36,345 nucleotides of DNA from Bacteroidia bacterium (GTDB lineage Bacteria > Bacteroidota > Bacteroidia > Bacteroidales > Bacteroidaceae). This document shows positions 24,136 through 32,300 of the stretch, in pieces; position 1 is the stretch's first letter, and each line of letters starts with the position of its first letter. Under the pieces are notes generated by a model. That model did no database searches and had not been told where the DNA came from. It saw nothing but the letters and a program-made list of their open reading frames with translations. A program made the translations under genes and the position numbers. The DNA lies in assembly GCA_009929715.1 (NCBI GenBank), contig RZZX01000016.1, positions 1 to 36,345 on the forward strand, read 5' to 3'.

Positions 24136-24746
24136 GCTTCACCCCCCTTTATCACCTCTTTTTGTCTGCTCTGCATCAACTCGACTAACGAAGCAGTGGC
24201 CTCAAAATTACCATAACGCACCCGAAGAAAATCGGTCGTAAGCTGTTTAAAAGCCCCCATCTTCACCTCGTAGAGATACTGCGAAGGGGTCTTATAGAGC
24301 TGCCAATCAATCCGCTGCCCGTCACTCAGCCCCTTTAATGTCTGTAAATAAACCAAACGCACGCCCTCCTTATAACAACCTTGTTGAAGTGCCTCAGCAA
24401 TCGCTTTCTCAAAATCGATGCCATATATCGTATCCTCGTCGATGGTGTAAGCCAACTTATTGCGTCTTGAACGCATAAAAAGATCCGGACGTTTCTTATA
24501 GACGAACCAAATCAAAGTCAACAGAATGGCTGTGACGCAAAGAAACAGAATCAAGCCTGAATAGTTGTCGACCAAACGGCTGCCCAACAGTCGGCGCAAC
24601 AACTCCCCCACCTGCCGACTCAGCCACTCAAAGAGATTCATATCCGGCATTACAAGCTCACGGTTGTAATCGTAAGCCGCATCCGAACGCCAGAGCGTCA
24701 GTTGGGTGGTATCACAAACCAACGTATCAACGGGAGAGTTTAGCAT
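24132..24746 (-). CDS. DUF4129 membrane protein of the MoxR cluster
   Basis: The 204-residue protein has a short N-terminal region, one transmembrane helix (about 64-84, GLILFLCVTAILLTLIWFVY) and a C-terminal helical domain matching DUF4129: FEKAIAEALQQGCYKEGVRL, then WQLYKTPSQYLYEV, then TTDFLRVRYGNFEAT. DUF4129 domains are often fused to transglutaminase-like proteins or sit in MoxR/DUF58 operons. No signal peptide precedes the helix. The gene is 16 bp after the preceding membrane-protein gene and overlaps DUF4350. Its role is unknown. Confidence 0.8.
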   Translation of the reverse strand: MLNSPVDTLVCDTTQLTLWRSDAAYDYNRELVMPDMNLFEWLSRQVGELLRRLLGSRLVDNYSGLILFLCVTAILLTLIWFVYKKRPDLFMRSRRNKLAYTIDEDTIYGIDFEKAIAEALQQGCYKEGVRLVYLQTLKGLSDGQRIDWQLYKTPSQYLYEVKMGAFKQLTTDFLRVRYGNFEATASLVELMQSRQKEVIKGGEA

Positions 24747-24762
24747 CTTTCAAAAGGGGGCT

Positions 24763-25704
24763 TTACAAATTCTTAAAATTATCAATAGCCTCTTCTACCG
24801 TGATCGCATCGATCTTTTCAGAAGCATGACCATACTGATAAGCCATCCCCACCACCGTAAAAATCATGGAAAGATAGACCCCAAAAGCCTGCAAGATAGC
24901 GAGCAAATAGAGCATAAAGCTATACCCCACCGACACCGTAGTCTCACTGCCCGTATCGCTCAACGTGAAGAAGTATTTCACCAACGTAGAGATGTACCAC
25001 GGCATCATGGTCACGCCTTGCAGCACATTCGCAATAAAGCCCATCACGACAGCCATCAAGACAACTCCTCCCCACGTGGCAAAGCCTAAACGGTATGTTT
25101 TCTTCAAAGCCGCACCGCACGAGATATCCTCAAGCAAATAGATCGGTGAGAAAAGCAACAGCGGCATAACAAAGGCCACAAAAGCCGGAATGGTTAGAAT
25201 CAAGGTATAAGCCGTAGCTACTCCCAATACAATCATCAGGACAGAAGCCAGAATCGTTAGCAGAAAAGAGATAACAACAATGATCAACTGCCGTTTAATA
25301 TTCTTCAGAAACAGCGGTTTAAGCTCTTTGAATGTCAGCCCCACCAACCGCTCTTCGCGAGTCTGGTATAATTTAATCAACCCATAGATCAAAGCCCCGA
25401 GCAAAACCCATCCCACCATAGCCAATAGGATATAGAGGCCATAATGCACAAAAAACATGATTCCTGCTGCACCCAGCCATGCGGCGCTATCGCCTCCCGA
25501 TGAAGCTAAAGAGCTAAGGCTAAGCGCACCTCCCATCAATCCGTTCAAGCTCAACGCCTGAATCATAGAGATAGGCAACAGAAAATAGGTCACAAACTTC
25601 AAGAGTACTTTCCAGTTTTCTTTGATAAAATCGAATGACACGTTCAGTTTATCTCCAAAAGAACGCTTAACATACAAGACAGCTTTAGGTTTTTGATTTT
25701 CCAT
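24763..25704 (-). CDS. Polytopic membrane protein of the MoxR cluster
   Basis: The 313-residue integral membrane protein has about six predicted helices. The N-terminal cytoplasmic stretch KRSFGDKLNVSFDFIKENWK precedes the first helix and is typical of membrane proteins in Bacteroidetes MoxR clusters. Helices follow at about 36-55, 77-105, 140-170, 175-195, 215-235 and 265-290. It resembles the YciC or glycerophosphodiester-phosphodiesterase membrane-domain type only in general architecture. No catalytic motif is visible. It overlaps the SpoIIM-like gene by 20 bp, so the two are translated together. Function unknown. Confidence 0.75.
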   Translation of the reverse strand: MENQKPKAVLYVKRSFGDKLNVSFDFIKENWKVLLKFVTYFLLPISMIQALSLNGLMGGALSLSSLASSGGDSAAWLGAAGIMFFVHYGLYILLAMVGWVLLGALIYGLIKLYQTREERLVGLTFKELKPLFLKNIKRQLIIVVISFLLTILASVLMIVLGVATAYTLILTIPAFVAFVMPLLLFSPIYLLEDISCGAALKKTYRLGFATWGGVVLMAVVMGFIANVLQGVTMMPWYISTLVKYFFTLSDTGSETTVSVGYSFMLYLLAILQAFGVYLSMIFTVVGMAYQYGHASEKIDAITVEEAIDNFKNL

Positions 25705-26644
25705 AACTTTTATTGGGTAAATAAATATAATAGAATAAGATAAATAACAGTGAAAGAGTGATAACCACTAGACGCATCCCATCGGGTACATCGGTACGCC
25801 GGGTGAGAAACCCCTCAATGAAACCAGCCAAGATAAACACAGGTACTGTACCTACAATGATTTTAAGTCCCCGCTTAGCCCCACGTCGGAAAGCCTCTAA
25901 GCGCGAGTAGGTGCCTGGGAAAAGCCAACTGTTTCCCAACGCTATGCCAGCCGCTCCTGCTACGACAATGGCCCAAATTTCAAGCGTGCCATGTAGCCAA
26001 ATGGCCAACATCGACTCACCCAACAACCCTTGTTGGAAGAAAAACGTTTGAAAGGCGCCAACCATCACCCCATTGCTCAGCAAGATATATCCTGTACCGA
26101 AAGCGGTGAGTAGCCCCATAGCAAAACAGTTGAAAGAGACCATTATGTTATTCAAGGTGATACCTAAAAACATCGGCAATTCCGAAGAAGAGCCATAGAC
26201 AGCCATCGGCTTCCCTTGCGCAATGTTCTCTAAGGTCATATCCACATAGCCGTTCCCTAAAATGAGGCGAACAAAATCGGGGTCGTTTATTGCAGAGAGT
26301 ATGCCAATGCATAGACTCCCCATAAAAATCAGCAAAGAGAGGCGCAGCTCTTTCCGTGCCTCATACATCGTTCGTGGCACTTCCGATCGCCAGAAAGAGA
26401 GTATGCGGCGCCACTTCTCCCCTTTGTTCCGGTAAATTTCATGATGCAAGGCCGAAGCCAAATTATTCAAGTAGATGGTAATACGCGATTGGGGATAGTG
26501 AGTCTGTGCAAATGCTAAATCGGCAGTCAGCTCCGAATAAACATCGGCCAAGCGATCGGGCGTTTGCTGAGCAGCCTGTTCCACCACCACCTCCATTGCT
26601 TTCCATTTTTCGATATGTCGTCTTATAAACGTGACCTCTTTCAT
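25685..26644 (-). CDS. SpoIIM-like membrane protein of the MoxR cluster
   Basis: The 319-residue protein belongs to the stage II sporulation protein M family (DUF95): a cytoplasmic N-terminal helical domain (about 1-105) followed by about five transmembrane helices. Recognisable parts are LTADLAFAQTHYPQSRITIY, then LSLLIFMGSLCIGILSAIN, then MFLGITLNNIMVSFNCFAMG, then WLHGTLEIWAIVVAGAAGIALG. The organism does not sporulate, so the name reflects the family only. SpoIIM and RDD proteins often accompany MoxR/DUF58 genes. This is the first gene of the operon; a -7 box lies about 40 bp upstream. Confidence 0.88.
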   Translation of the reverse strand: MKEVTFIRRHIEKWKAMEVVVEQAAQQTPDRLADVYSELTADLAFAQTHYPQSRITIYLNNLASALHHEIYRNKGEKWRRILSFWRSEVPRTMYEARKELRLSLLIFMGSLCIGILSAINDPDFVRLILGNGYVDMTLENIAQGKPMAVYGSSSELPMFLGITLNNIMVSFNCFAMGLLTAFGTGYILLSNGVMVGAFQTFFFQQGLLGESMLAIWLHGTLEIWAIVVAGAAGIALGNSWLFPGTYSRLEAFRRGAKRGLKIIVGTVPVFILAGFIEGFLTRRTDVPDGMRLVVITLSLLFILFYYIYLPNKSYGKSKT

Positions 26645-26684
26645 TGAATCCGATTTGCTAACAAGATTTCGTTATATCCGCAAG

Positions 26685-26692
26685 CAAAAGTA
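26685..26692 (-). promoter_or_regulatory. -7 element of the MoxR cluster operon
   Basis: TACTTTTG on the minus strand matches TAnnTTTG, 40 bp before the ATG at 26644. It is 12 bp from the oppositely oriented -7 element of the RDD gene. Confidence 0.5.
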
Positions 26693-26704
26693 AGAGAATT
26701 ATCA

Positions 26705-26712
26705 TATATTTG
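26705..26712 (+). promoter_or_regulatory. -7 element of the RDD gene
   Basis: TATATTTG matches TAnnTTTG, 30 bp before the ATG at 26743. Confidence 0.5.
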
Positions 26713-26742
26713 CAATGAAATGTTCAAAAGATTCAAAAACAA

Positions 26743-27468
26743 ATGGCAGATTCAACCATCATAACGGGTCAGTTTGTTCGCATCAGTCAAACTCCGGCCA
26801 GCATCGGCGAACGGTTTATCGCCCTCCTGATAGACCTTTTCATTATAGGCATCTATTTTTTTTCGCTGGTTGCACTCCTCAACAAAGTTCATATATCTCA
26901 GGACATGAGATACCTTTTTATCTTTTTGGTTATCCTCCTTCCGGTGCTTCTGTACAGTTTTTTATGGGAGACTTTTAATCAGGGACAAAGCATCGGTAAG
27001 CGTTTGATGAACATCCGTGTGGTCAAAGCCGACGGTTCTACTCCGAGCATCAGTGCTTATCTACTGCGTTGGTTGCTTTTTGTGATCGATGTACCTCTAA
27101 CGAGTGGGCTAGGTGTTTTAGTTATTTTATTGACAAAGAACAGCCAGCGCTTGGGCGATCTGGCAGCTGGAACGATGGTTATCAAAGACAAAAACTACCG
27201 AAAGATACACGTCAGCCTCGATGAGTTTAATCACTTAACACAGAACTACCACCCTGTCTACACACAAGCAGCCGACTTATCACTCGAACAGGTGGATGTG
27301 ATTACTCGCACACTAAATTCCGGACAAAAAGACCGTTCCAGAAGGGTTGAGGCTCTGGGCCGAAAAGTCAAAGAGACACTTCAAGTCACAGTCAAAGAAC
27401 CTTCACAAGAGGCTTTCCTACAAACCATCTTACGGGATTACCAGTTCTATGCGTTGGAGGAGTTTTAG
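26743..27468 (+). CDS. RDD family membrane protein
   Basis: The 241-residue protein has an RDD domain (about 15-145) with three helices. The family-naming charged pattern appears as RFIALLIDLFIIG in helix 1, GQSIGKRLMNIRVVKADG after helix 2 and RLGDLAAGTMVI at the end. The cytoplasmic C-terminal 95 residues are helical and charged. RDD proteins are poorly characterised; some have been linked to ion or small-molecule transport and they commonly sit beside SpoIIM and MoxR genes. The gene is divergent from that operon and shares its intergenic region, so it probably belongs to the same system. Confidence 0.88.
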   Translation: MADSTIITGQFVRISQTPASIGERFIALLIDLFIIGIYFFSLVALLNKVHISQDMRYLFIFLVILLPVLLYSFLWETFNQGQSIGKRLMNIRVVKADGSTPSISAYLLRWLLFVIDVPLTSGLGVLVILLTKNSQRLGDLAAGTMVIKDKNYRKIHVSLDEFNHLTQNYHPVYTQAADLSLEQVDVITRTLNSGQKDRSRRVEALGRKVKETLQVTVKEPSQEAFLQTILRDYQFYALEEF

Positions 27469-27677
27469 CCTGCACCGTTCTGCTTTTTCTATTCATACAA
27501 GCCAACGATAGGCTACCCAAATAACTAACTCAATCGAAAAAGAAAGTTGGACTGCAGATAGGCTGCATCGTTCGAAACAAACCTTTAAGCCCAATAAGAG
27601 AAAGACGGGTCCTAAAAACAAATCTAAAATGTAAAAAAGCAGGTATTCTTGTTCTTTCTTTTAAAAAAAATCTTTTA

Positions 27678-27709
27678 CTTTATAGCTCTTTAGAAAAAGA
27701 GCCATAAAG
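27678..27709. other. Hairpin in gene-free interval
   Basis: CTTTAT-A-GCTCTTT (27678-27691) pairs with AAAGAGC-C-ATAAAG (27696-27709): 13 pairs and one mismatch around the loop AGAA. No adjacent T run on the plus strand; on the minus strand AAAGATTTTTTTT lies eight bases further. Confidence 0.6.
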
Positions 27710-27727
27710 TATTAAACAGAATCAAGA

Positions 27728-27744
27728 AGCGGCATCTTGCCGCT
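27728..27744. other. GC-rich hairpin in gene-free interval
   Basis: AGCGGCA (27728-27734) pairs with TGCCGCT (27738-27744) around a 3-nt loop. CGAAAA follows. Together with the hairpin 20 bp upstream it may form the 3' end of a transcript. Confidence 0.55.
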
Positions 27745-27879
27745 CGAAAAAACATAAAAAAGAGAAGTAGAAGTCAAGCCAATAGATCATCAAACCCTAT
27801 TGACTTTCACTGAAAACTCGGATACATTCAGGTTTGTCCATTGTTTTGTACACAACAACCTTTTTAGTAACAAAAAGAA

Positions 27880-27897
27880 GAAAACGACAACGTTTTC
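27880..27897. other. Small hairpin in gene-free interval
   Basis: GAAAACG (27880-27886) and CGTTTTC (27891-27897) form a 7-bp stem with the loop ACAA. No known element is recognised. Confidence 0.4.
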
Positions 27898-27959
27898 AGT
27901 CATGAATAATAAAATGAAACAACTTATTTAGTAACTAACCTCTAAAAGTGACAACCATT

Positions 27960-27992
27960 TCTAGTAGAAGTCTAGTAGAAGTCAAGTAGAAG
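27960..27992. repeat. Three tandem 11-bp repeats
   Basis: TCTAGTAGAAG, TCTAGTAGAAG and TCAAGTAGAAG in direct succession, the third differing at one base. A related AGTAGAAGTCAAG lies near 27765-27777. The 11-bp period is half of the 22-bp period of the array 27 bp downstream. Confidence 0.85.
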
Positions 27993-28018
27993 TCACATCA
28001 TTAAACCTCAGAACTTCC

Positions 28019-28134
28019 AAAGCACCGCTTTAGCAACCATAAAGCACCGCTTTAGCAACCATAAAGCACCGCTTTAGCAGTCGTAAAGCACCGCTTTAGC
28101 AGTCATAAAGCACCGCTTTAGGAGTCGTAAAGCA
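28019..28134. repeat. 22-bp tandem array with dyad AAAGCACCGCTTT
   Basis: Five complete 22-bp units start at 28019, 28041, 28063, 28085 and 28107, with a partial sixth from 28129. Each is AAAGC-ACC-GCTTT, an inverted repeat with 5-bp arms, plus nine further bases (AGCAACCAT or AGCAGTCRT; the fifth begins AGG). Units 1 and 2 are identical. The period is not a multiple of three, so it is not coding. Confidence 0.95.
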
Positions 28135-28161
28135 GTGCCAATTTGAAAAGAGCTTAAAGCC

Positions 28162-28371
28162 AGTGTGAAAGAGACAAATCGTTTGACTCAAGTTTCGGAT
28201 TTAGAATAGCTACCAACAGGTTAGCACCACGGTTCCTGATCTCTGTACCATCAGTAAATTCTATGCGAATGCACTTAAAGAACCGGTTTACTTTTCGAAG
28301 GAAATCTTAGTTGGAACACCTTCCTTTTGGCAACCATCCCACAGCCATTCATGATCTTCGCGCTTGGACAT
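28162..28371 (-). pseudogene. Possible degraded coding remnants
   Basis: On the minus strand a short frame from 28371 to 28288 encodes 27 residues beginning MSKREDHEWLWDGCQKEG. A stop-to-stop frame below it (about 28308 to 28162, no start codon) reads FLRKVNRFFKCIRIEF followed by TDGTEIRNRG. The two overlap in different frames. Both have more protein-like composition than their surroundings, which could mean a decayed gene. I do not recognise the family. Confidence 0.3.
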
Positions 28372-28464
28372 AAAACATGGGATTATGAGCATACCACGAA
28401 AACACGGTTTCAACAAATGCTCGTCAAGAGCCGAATATTAAACGCTTACTGTGCGCCATAAGAC

Positions 28465-28507
28465 AAATGGGGCACTCCAGTGGTTAAACCCACAGAGTAC
28501 CCCATTT
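28465..28507 (-). terminator. Terminator of the trxA unit
   Basis: On the minus strand AAATGGGGTACTC (28507-28495) pairs with GAGTGCCCCATTT (28477-28465) with one mismatch around a 17-nt loop. TGTCTT follows. It lies 27 bp past the stop at 28534. Confidence 0.65.
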
Positions 28508-28533
28508 AAAACGGTTCGAATAAAGGGAAGCGA

Positions 28534-28869
28534 TTAGTCCACTTGTCCTAAAGTGGAGCCATACTCCATTTCACCTTGAACGACAAAAAGGACCTCTTCC
28601 GGATCGAATTCGCCTATTTCATCTTTCTTAGCCTCTTTGACAATAAATGCAGCCACCTCTTCGAGGTCGATGTTCACATAACCGTCTTTGTCCGGTTCTG
28701 CTTCAAGCACACCACTCTCGATGTAGTATTCATCAATCAGATCTAAGAAGTAGTATAATTCATCCTCCGAGAACTTCTCTTTTAGTTCTTGAGGGAGATA
28801 ACCTCTGATAAATTCAATTGCTTTTTCATCATCAGCATCTTCCAACCGGAAATCGTCTTCTATTCCCAT
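28534..28869 (-). CDS. Small acidic cytoplasmic protein, unknown function
   Basis: The 111-residue protein is strongly acidic, with Asp and Glu making up about a third of it (MGIEDDFRLEDADDEKAIEF at the N-terminus; AKKDEIGEFDPEEVLFVVQG near the end). There is no signal peptide or membrane helix. It looks like a compact helical domain (FSEDELYYFLDLIDEYY) of a Bacteroidetes-specific family. It lies 29 bp after trxA and before a terminator, so the two are probably cotranscribed. A thioredoxin-linked role is only suggested by this position. It has no Cys. Confidence 0.7.
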   Translation of the reverse strand: MGIEDDFRLEDADDEKAIEFIRGYLPQELKEKFSEDELYYFLDLIDEYYIESGVLEAEPDKDGYVNIDLEEVAAFIVKEAKKDEIGEFDPEEVLFVVQGEMEYGSTLGQVD

Positions 28870-28898
28870 GATTCTTGTTTTTTTTAAAATCTATAAAT

Positions 28899-29213
28899 TT
28901 ATAATAAGTTCTTTATCTTCTCTTGGAAAACAGCCTTCGCAACAGCACCAACTTGCTTGTCTACGATCTCGCCATTTTTAAAGAAAAGCACGGTAGGGAT
29001 GTTACGGATACCATACTCGGCAGCCATATCACTGTTTTCATCGACATCACACTTACCAATGATCACTTGTCCTTCAAATTCACCGGCCAGCTCATCAATG
29101 ATCGGAGCAACCATCTTACAAGGGCCACACCAAGGTGCCCAAAAATCTACAACTACAGGTTTACCTTCTGTAAGAACTTCCTTATAGTTACCATCTGTAA
29201 TTTCTAAAGCCAT
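28899..29213 (-). CDS. trxA: Thioredoxin
   Basis: A 104-residue classical thioredoxin with active site WCGPC (Cys29 and Cys32), the buried Asp in VVVDFWAPW (Asp23), and the cis-proline loop GIRNIPTVLFFKNG. There is no signal peptide, so it acts in the cytoplasm as a protein-disulfide reductase. It lies 133 bp downstream of dnaE, with a possible -7 box at 29338-29345, and is followed by the acidic-protein gene. The length and motifs match TrxA of other bacteria. Confidence 0.95.
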   Translation of the reverse strand: MALEITDGNYKEVLTEGKPVVVDFWAPWCGPCKMVAPIIDELAGEFEGQVIIGKCDVDENSDMAAEYGIRNIPTVLFFKNGEIVDKQVGAVAKAVFQEKIKNLL

Positions 29214-29337
29214 TTCTCTAATTTTTTATGTTATGTATAAGTTAAAAACAATCTGAGTCGATAATAGGTTCAATCTTTCAAACAGTTTAATTCATCGGCT
29301 GGCGATATTCCTTCACCAAGCTCCCACAAACCGGCAT

Positions 29338-29345
29338 CAAAGATA
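29338..29345 (-). promoter_or_regulatory. Possible -7 element for trxA
   Basis: TATCTTTG on the minus strand matches TAnnTTTG just past the dnaE stop, 124 bp before the trxA ATG. No -33 element is apparent. Confidence 0.35.
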
Positions 29346-29346
29346 A

Positions 29347-32300
29347 TCAATTTATAGAAAAACTTAACTCCGGACGCTCTTTTAAATAAGTGATCAGCTC
29401 CTTACCAATGGAAAACTTCACCGGACGGGCCATCATCTCAATGCTCATTTGGCGTTCTTCTTCATCGCTCACCTTAAAATAGAGTTCAGTATTCCCCGGA
29501 CGCTCTTTGATCAAAACCGATAATTCACGAATCAACTCGGCGTTCAAGACAGAGAGCGGTATCAAGATGGTCATCTTCTTGACCAGCTCTTCTTTCACAT
29601 TCGGAAGCAGTTCGATGGCGGTGATCTTCACTTCCAGCTCATCTTTCCGCCACTGTTTGGGCTGACAACGAGCACGCAAGAAGAGAAACATGCCATTCTC
29701 TAAATAACCGCGGTAAGAGACCCAGTCGTTGCCGAAAAAAGGAAACTCAGCCGAACCGGAATAGTCTTCTATCTTCACAATGCCATAGGGGTTGCCGTTT
29801 TTACTCATGCCTTGTCGAACGGCTGTTACGATACCGCCCATCGTGATCTCGCGCCCCACCAAAGCCTCTTTATTCTCAACATCGGTCATGTGAGTGTTGC
29901 AGACATGCTCCAAGACGATGGCGTACTCATCTAATGGATGAGCCGACAGGTAGATGCCGACCAACTCCCGTTCGCGGTTGAGCCGTTCTAAATCACTCCA
30001 ACGCTCCACCTCTTGAGGAATTTCGGGCGTAGCAATATCCACCACATTATCGCCTCCGAAAAGAGAGTTCACGGCAGCGGCTTGATCCGCTTGATAGCGG
30101 TTGCCATAACGCATCAAAGTCTCTAAGAAGACCTCTCCCTTGGTGTTAGTAGCAAAGAATTGTTCGCGTTTCAGTTCTGGGAAGCTATCGAACGCACCCG
30201 CCAAAACAAGGTTCTCCATATTCTTTTTGTTGCACGCATTCAGATTAACCCGTTGCACAAAGTCAAATACACCTTTAAAAGGCCCATTCTTTTTCCGCTC
30301 ATCGATAATGCTGAGCACCGCACCTTCGCCAACACCTTTAATAGCAGCAAGGCCGAACCGGATATTCCCCTGCGCATTGGTCATAAACTTCAGGTTACTC
30401 TCATTCACATCTGGGCCGAGTGTTTCAATGCTCATCGCCTTACACTCATCCATCAACTTAGTGATGTCAGTAATGTTCGATAAACTTCGGCTCATGACTG
30501 CTGCCATGTATTCCGACGGGTAGTTGGCTTTCAGATAAGCCGTCTGATAAGCCACCCAAGAGTAACAAGTAGCATGCGACTTATTAAAAGCATACGAGGC
30601 AAATTTCTCCCAGTCGCCCCAGATCTTCTCCAGCTTCTTCGGATCGTGTCCATTCTTCCGCCCCCCCTCGATAAACTGCGGTTTCATGTGATCAAGCTTA
30701 TCGCGCAACTTCTTACCCATCGCTTTACGCAAAGCATCGGACTCACCACGAGTAAAATCGGCCAATAAGCGCGAAAGAAGCATCACCTGCTCCTGATAAA
30801 CCGTGATGCCATAAGTATCTTTCAAATACTTCTCCATCACCGGAATATCATACTCAATAGGCTTACGCCCATGTTTACGATCGATAAAGTCGGGGATATA
30901 ATCCATCGGACCCGGACGATAAAGCGCATTCATCGCAATCAGATCCTCGAAAGTAGTCGGCTTCAGCTCCCGCAAGTACTTCTGCATACCGGCAGACTCA
31001 AACTGGAATGTTCCGATGGTCCGTCCGTCACTGTAGAGTTTATAAGTTGTTGGGTCGGCAATATCTATCTCATCGATATCTATTTCGATGCCACGACTTA
31101 AGCGGACGTTCTCCACCGCCTCCTTAATAATAGAGAGCGTTTTCAGTCCGAGGAAGTCCATCTTGATCAGCCCAGTCTCTTCAATGACCGATCCTTCGTA
31201 TTGAGTGACCAGCATTTTCTCGCCAGTCTCTTTATCATCGGCCGTACTCACCGGAACCCAATCGGTTATGTCGTCCCGACAGATGATCGTACCACAAGCA
31301 TGCACACCCGTACCACGCACATTGCCCTCGAGCATCTTGGCGTATTTCAAGGTGTCGCGTATCAAAGGATCGGCCGACGCTTCGGCTGCCTGCAACTCGG
31401 GCACATAAGCGATGGCATTTTTCAAATTCAGCTTTTTGTCCGGTATCTTATCGGGCACCAACTTAGCTAACCGATCGGATTCCGACAATGGCAGTTTCTG
31501 AACACGTGCCACATCTTTAATAGCGAGCTTGGTGGCCATGGTCCCATAAGTAATGATGTGCGCCACTTTCTCTTGCCCATATTTGTTGGTTACCCAACGC
31601 AAAACCTCCCCACGCCCATCGTCGTCAAAGTCGACGTCAATATCGGGCAACGAGATTCGGTCCGGATTCAAGAAACGTTCAAACAGCAAATCGTACTGAA
31701 TAGGGTCGATCCGGGTAATGCCTAAACAGTAGGCCACAGCCGACCCGGCTGCCGATCCACGTCCGGGACCTACCGAAACGCCTAGCTCGGTACGTGCCGC
31801 GTTGATAAAATCTTGTACAATAAGGAAGTACCCCGGGAAACCCATTGTTTTCATGATGTAGAGTTCGAACTTCAACCGTTCTGCTACTTCACTAGACAGC
31901 GGATCGCCATAATATTTTTTAGCCCCCTCGAAAGCGAGCTTCTCCAAATAATCCCCCTCTAATTTAATACGGTATAGCTTTTCATAACCACCCAACCGCT
32001 CTATTTTCTCTTCACCTTCTTGAGGAGTCAGAACCACGTTGCCGTTCTCGTCCTGCGTAAATTCATCGAACAGCTCTTTCTCGGCATATTTCTGCCGATA
32101 CCCCTCTTCGGTTCCAAACTCTTCGGGGATGGCAAAGGTGGGCATGATCGGTGCGTTATCGATGGAGTAAAGCTCCACTTTGTCGAGTAGCTCAAGTGTG
32201 TTGCTCAAAGCTTCCGGCACATCGGCAAAGAGCTCGTTCATCTCTTCACGCGTCTTCATCCACTCCTGCTTGGTGTAGTACATCCGGTTGGGATCATCCA

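Larger units (their letters stand above)
27469..28533. other. 1-kb gene-free interval between convergent units
   Basis: No credible gene between the RDD stop and the acidic-protein stop, both pointing inward. It contains hairpins at 27678-27709, 27728-27744 and 27880-27897, an 11-bp triplicate (27960-27992), a 22-bp tandem array (28019-28134), weak coding remnants on the minus strand (about 28160-28371) and a terminator (28465-28507). Confidence 0.7.

Noticed and set aside
25685..26644. Sporulation function for the SpoIIM-like protein
   Set aside because: The genome context is that of a non-sporulating Bacteroidales and the neighbours are MoxR-cluster genes; the family name is historical.
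28019..28134. CRISPR array or coding repeat
   Set aside because: There are no spacers of useful length, and the 22-bp period is not a multiple of three.
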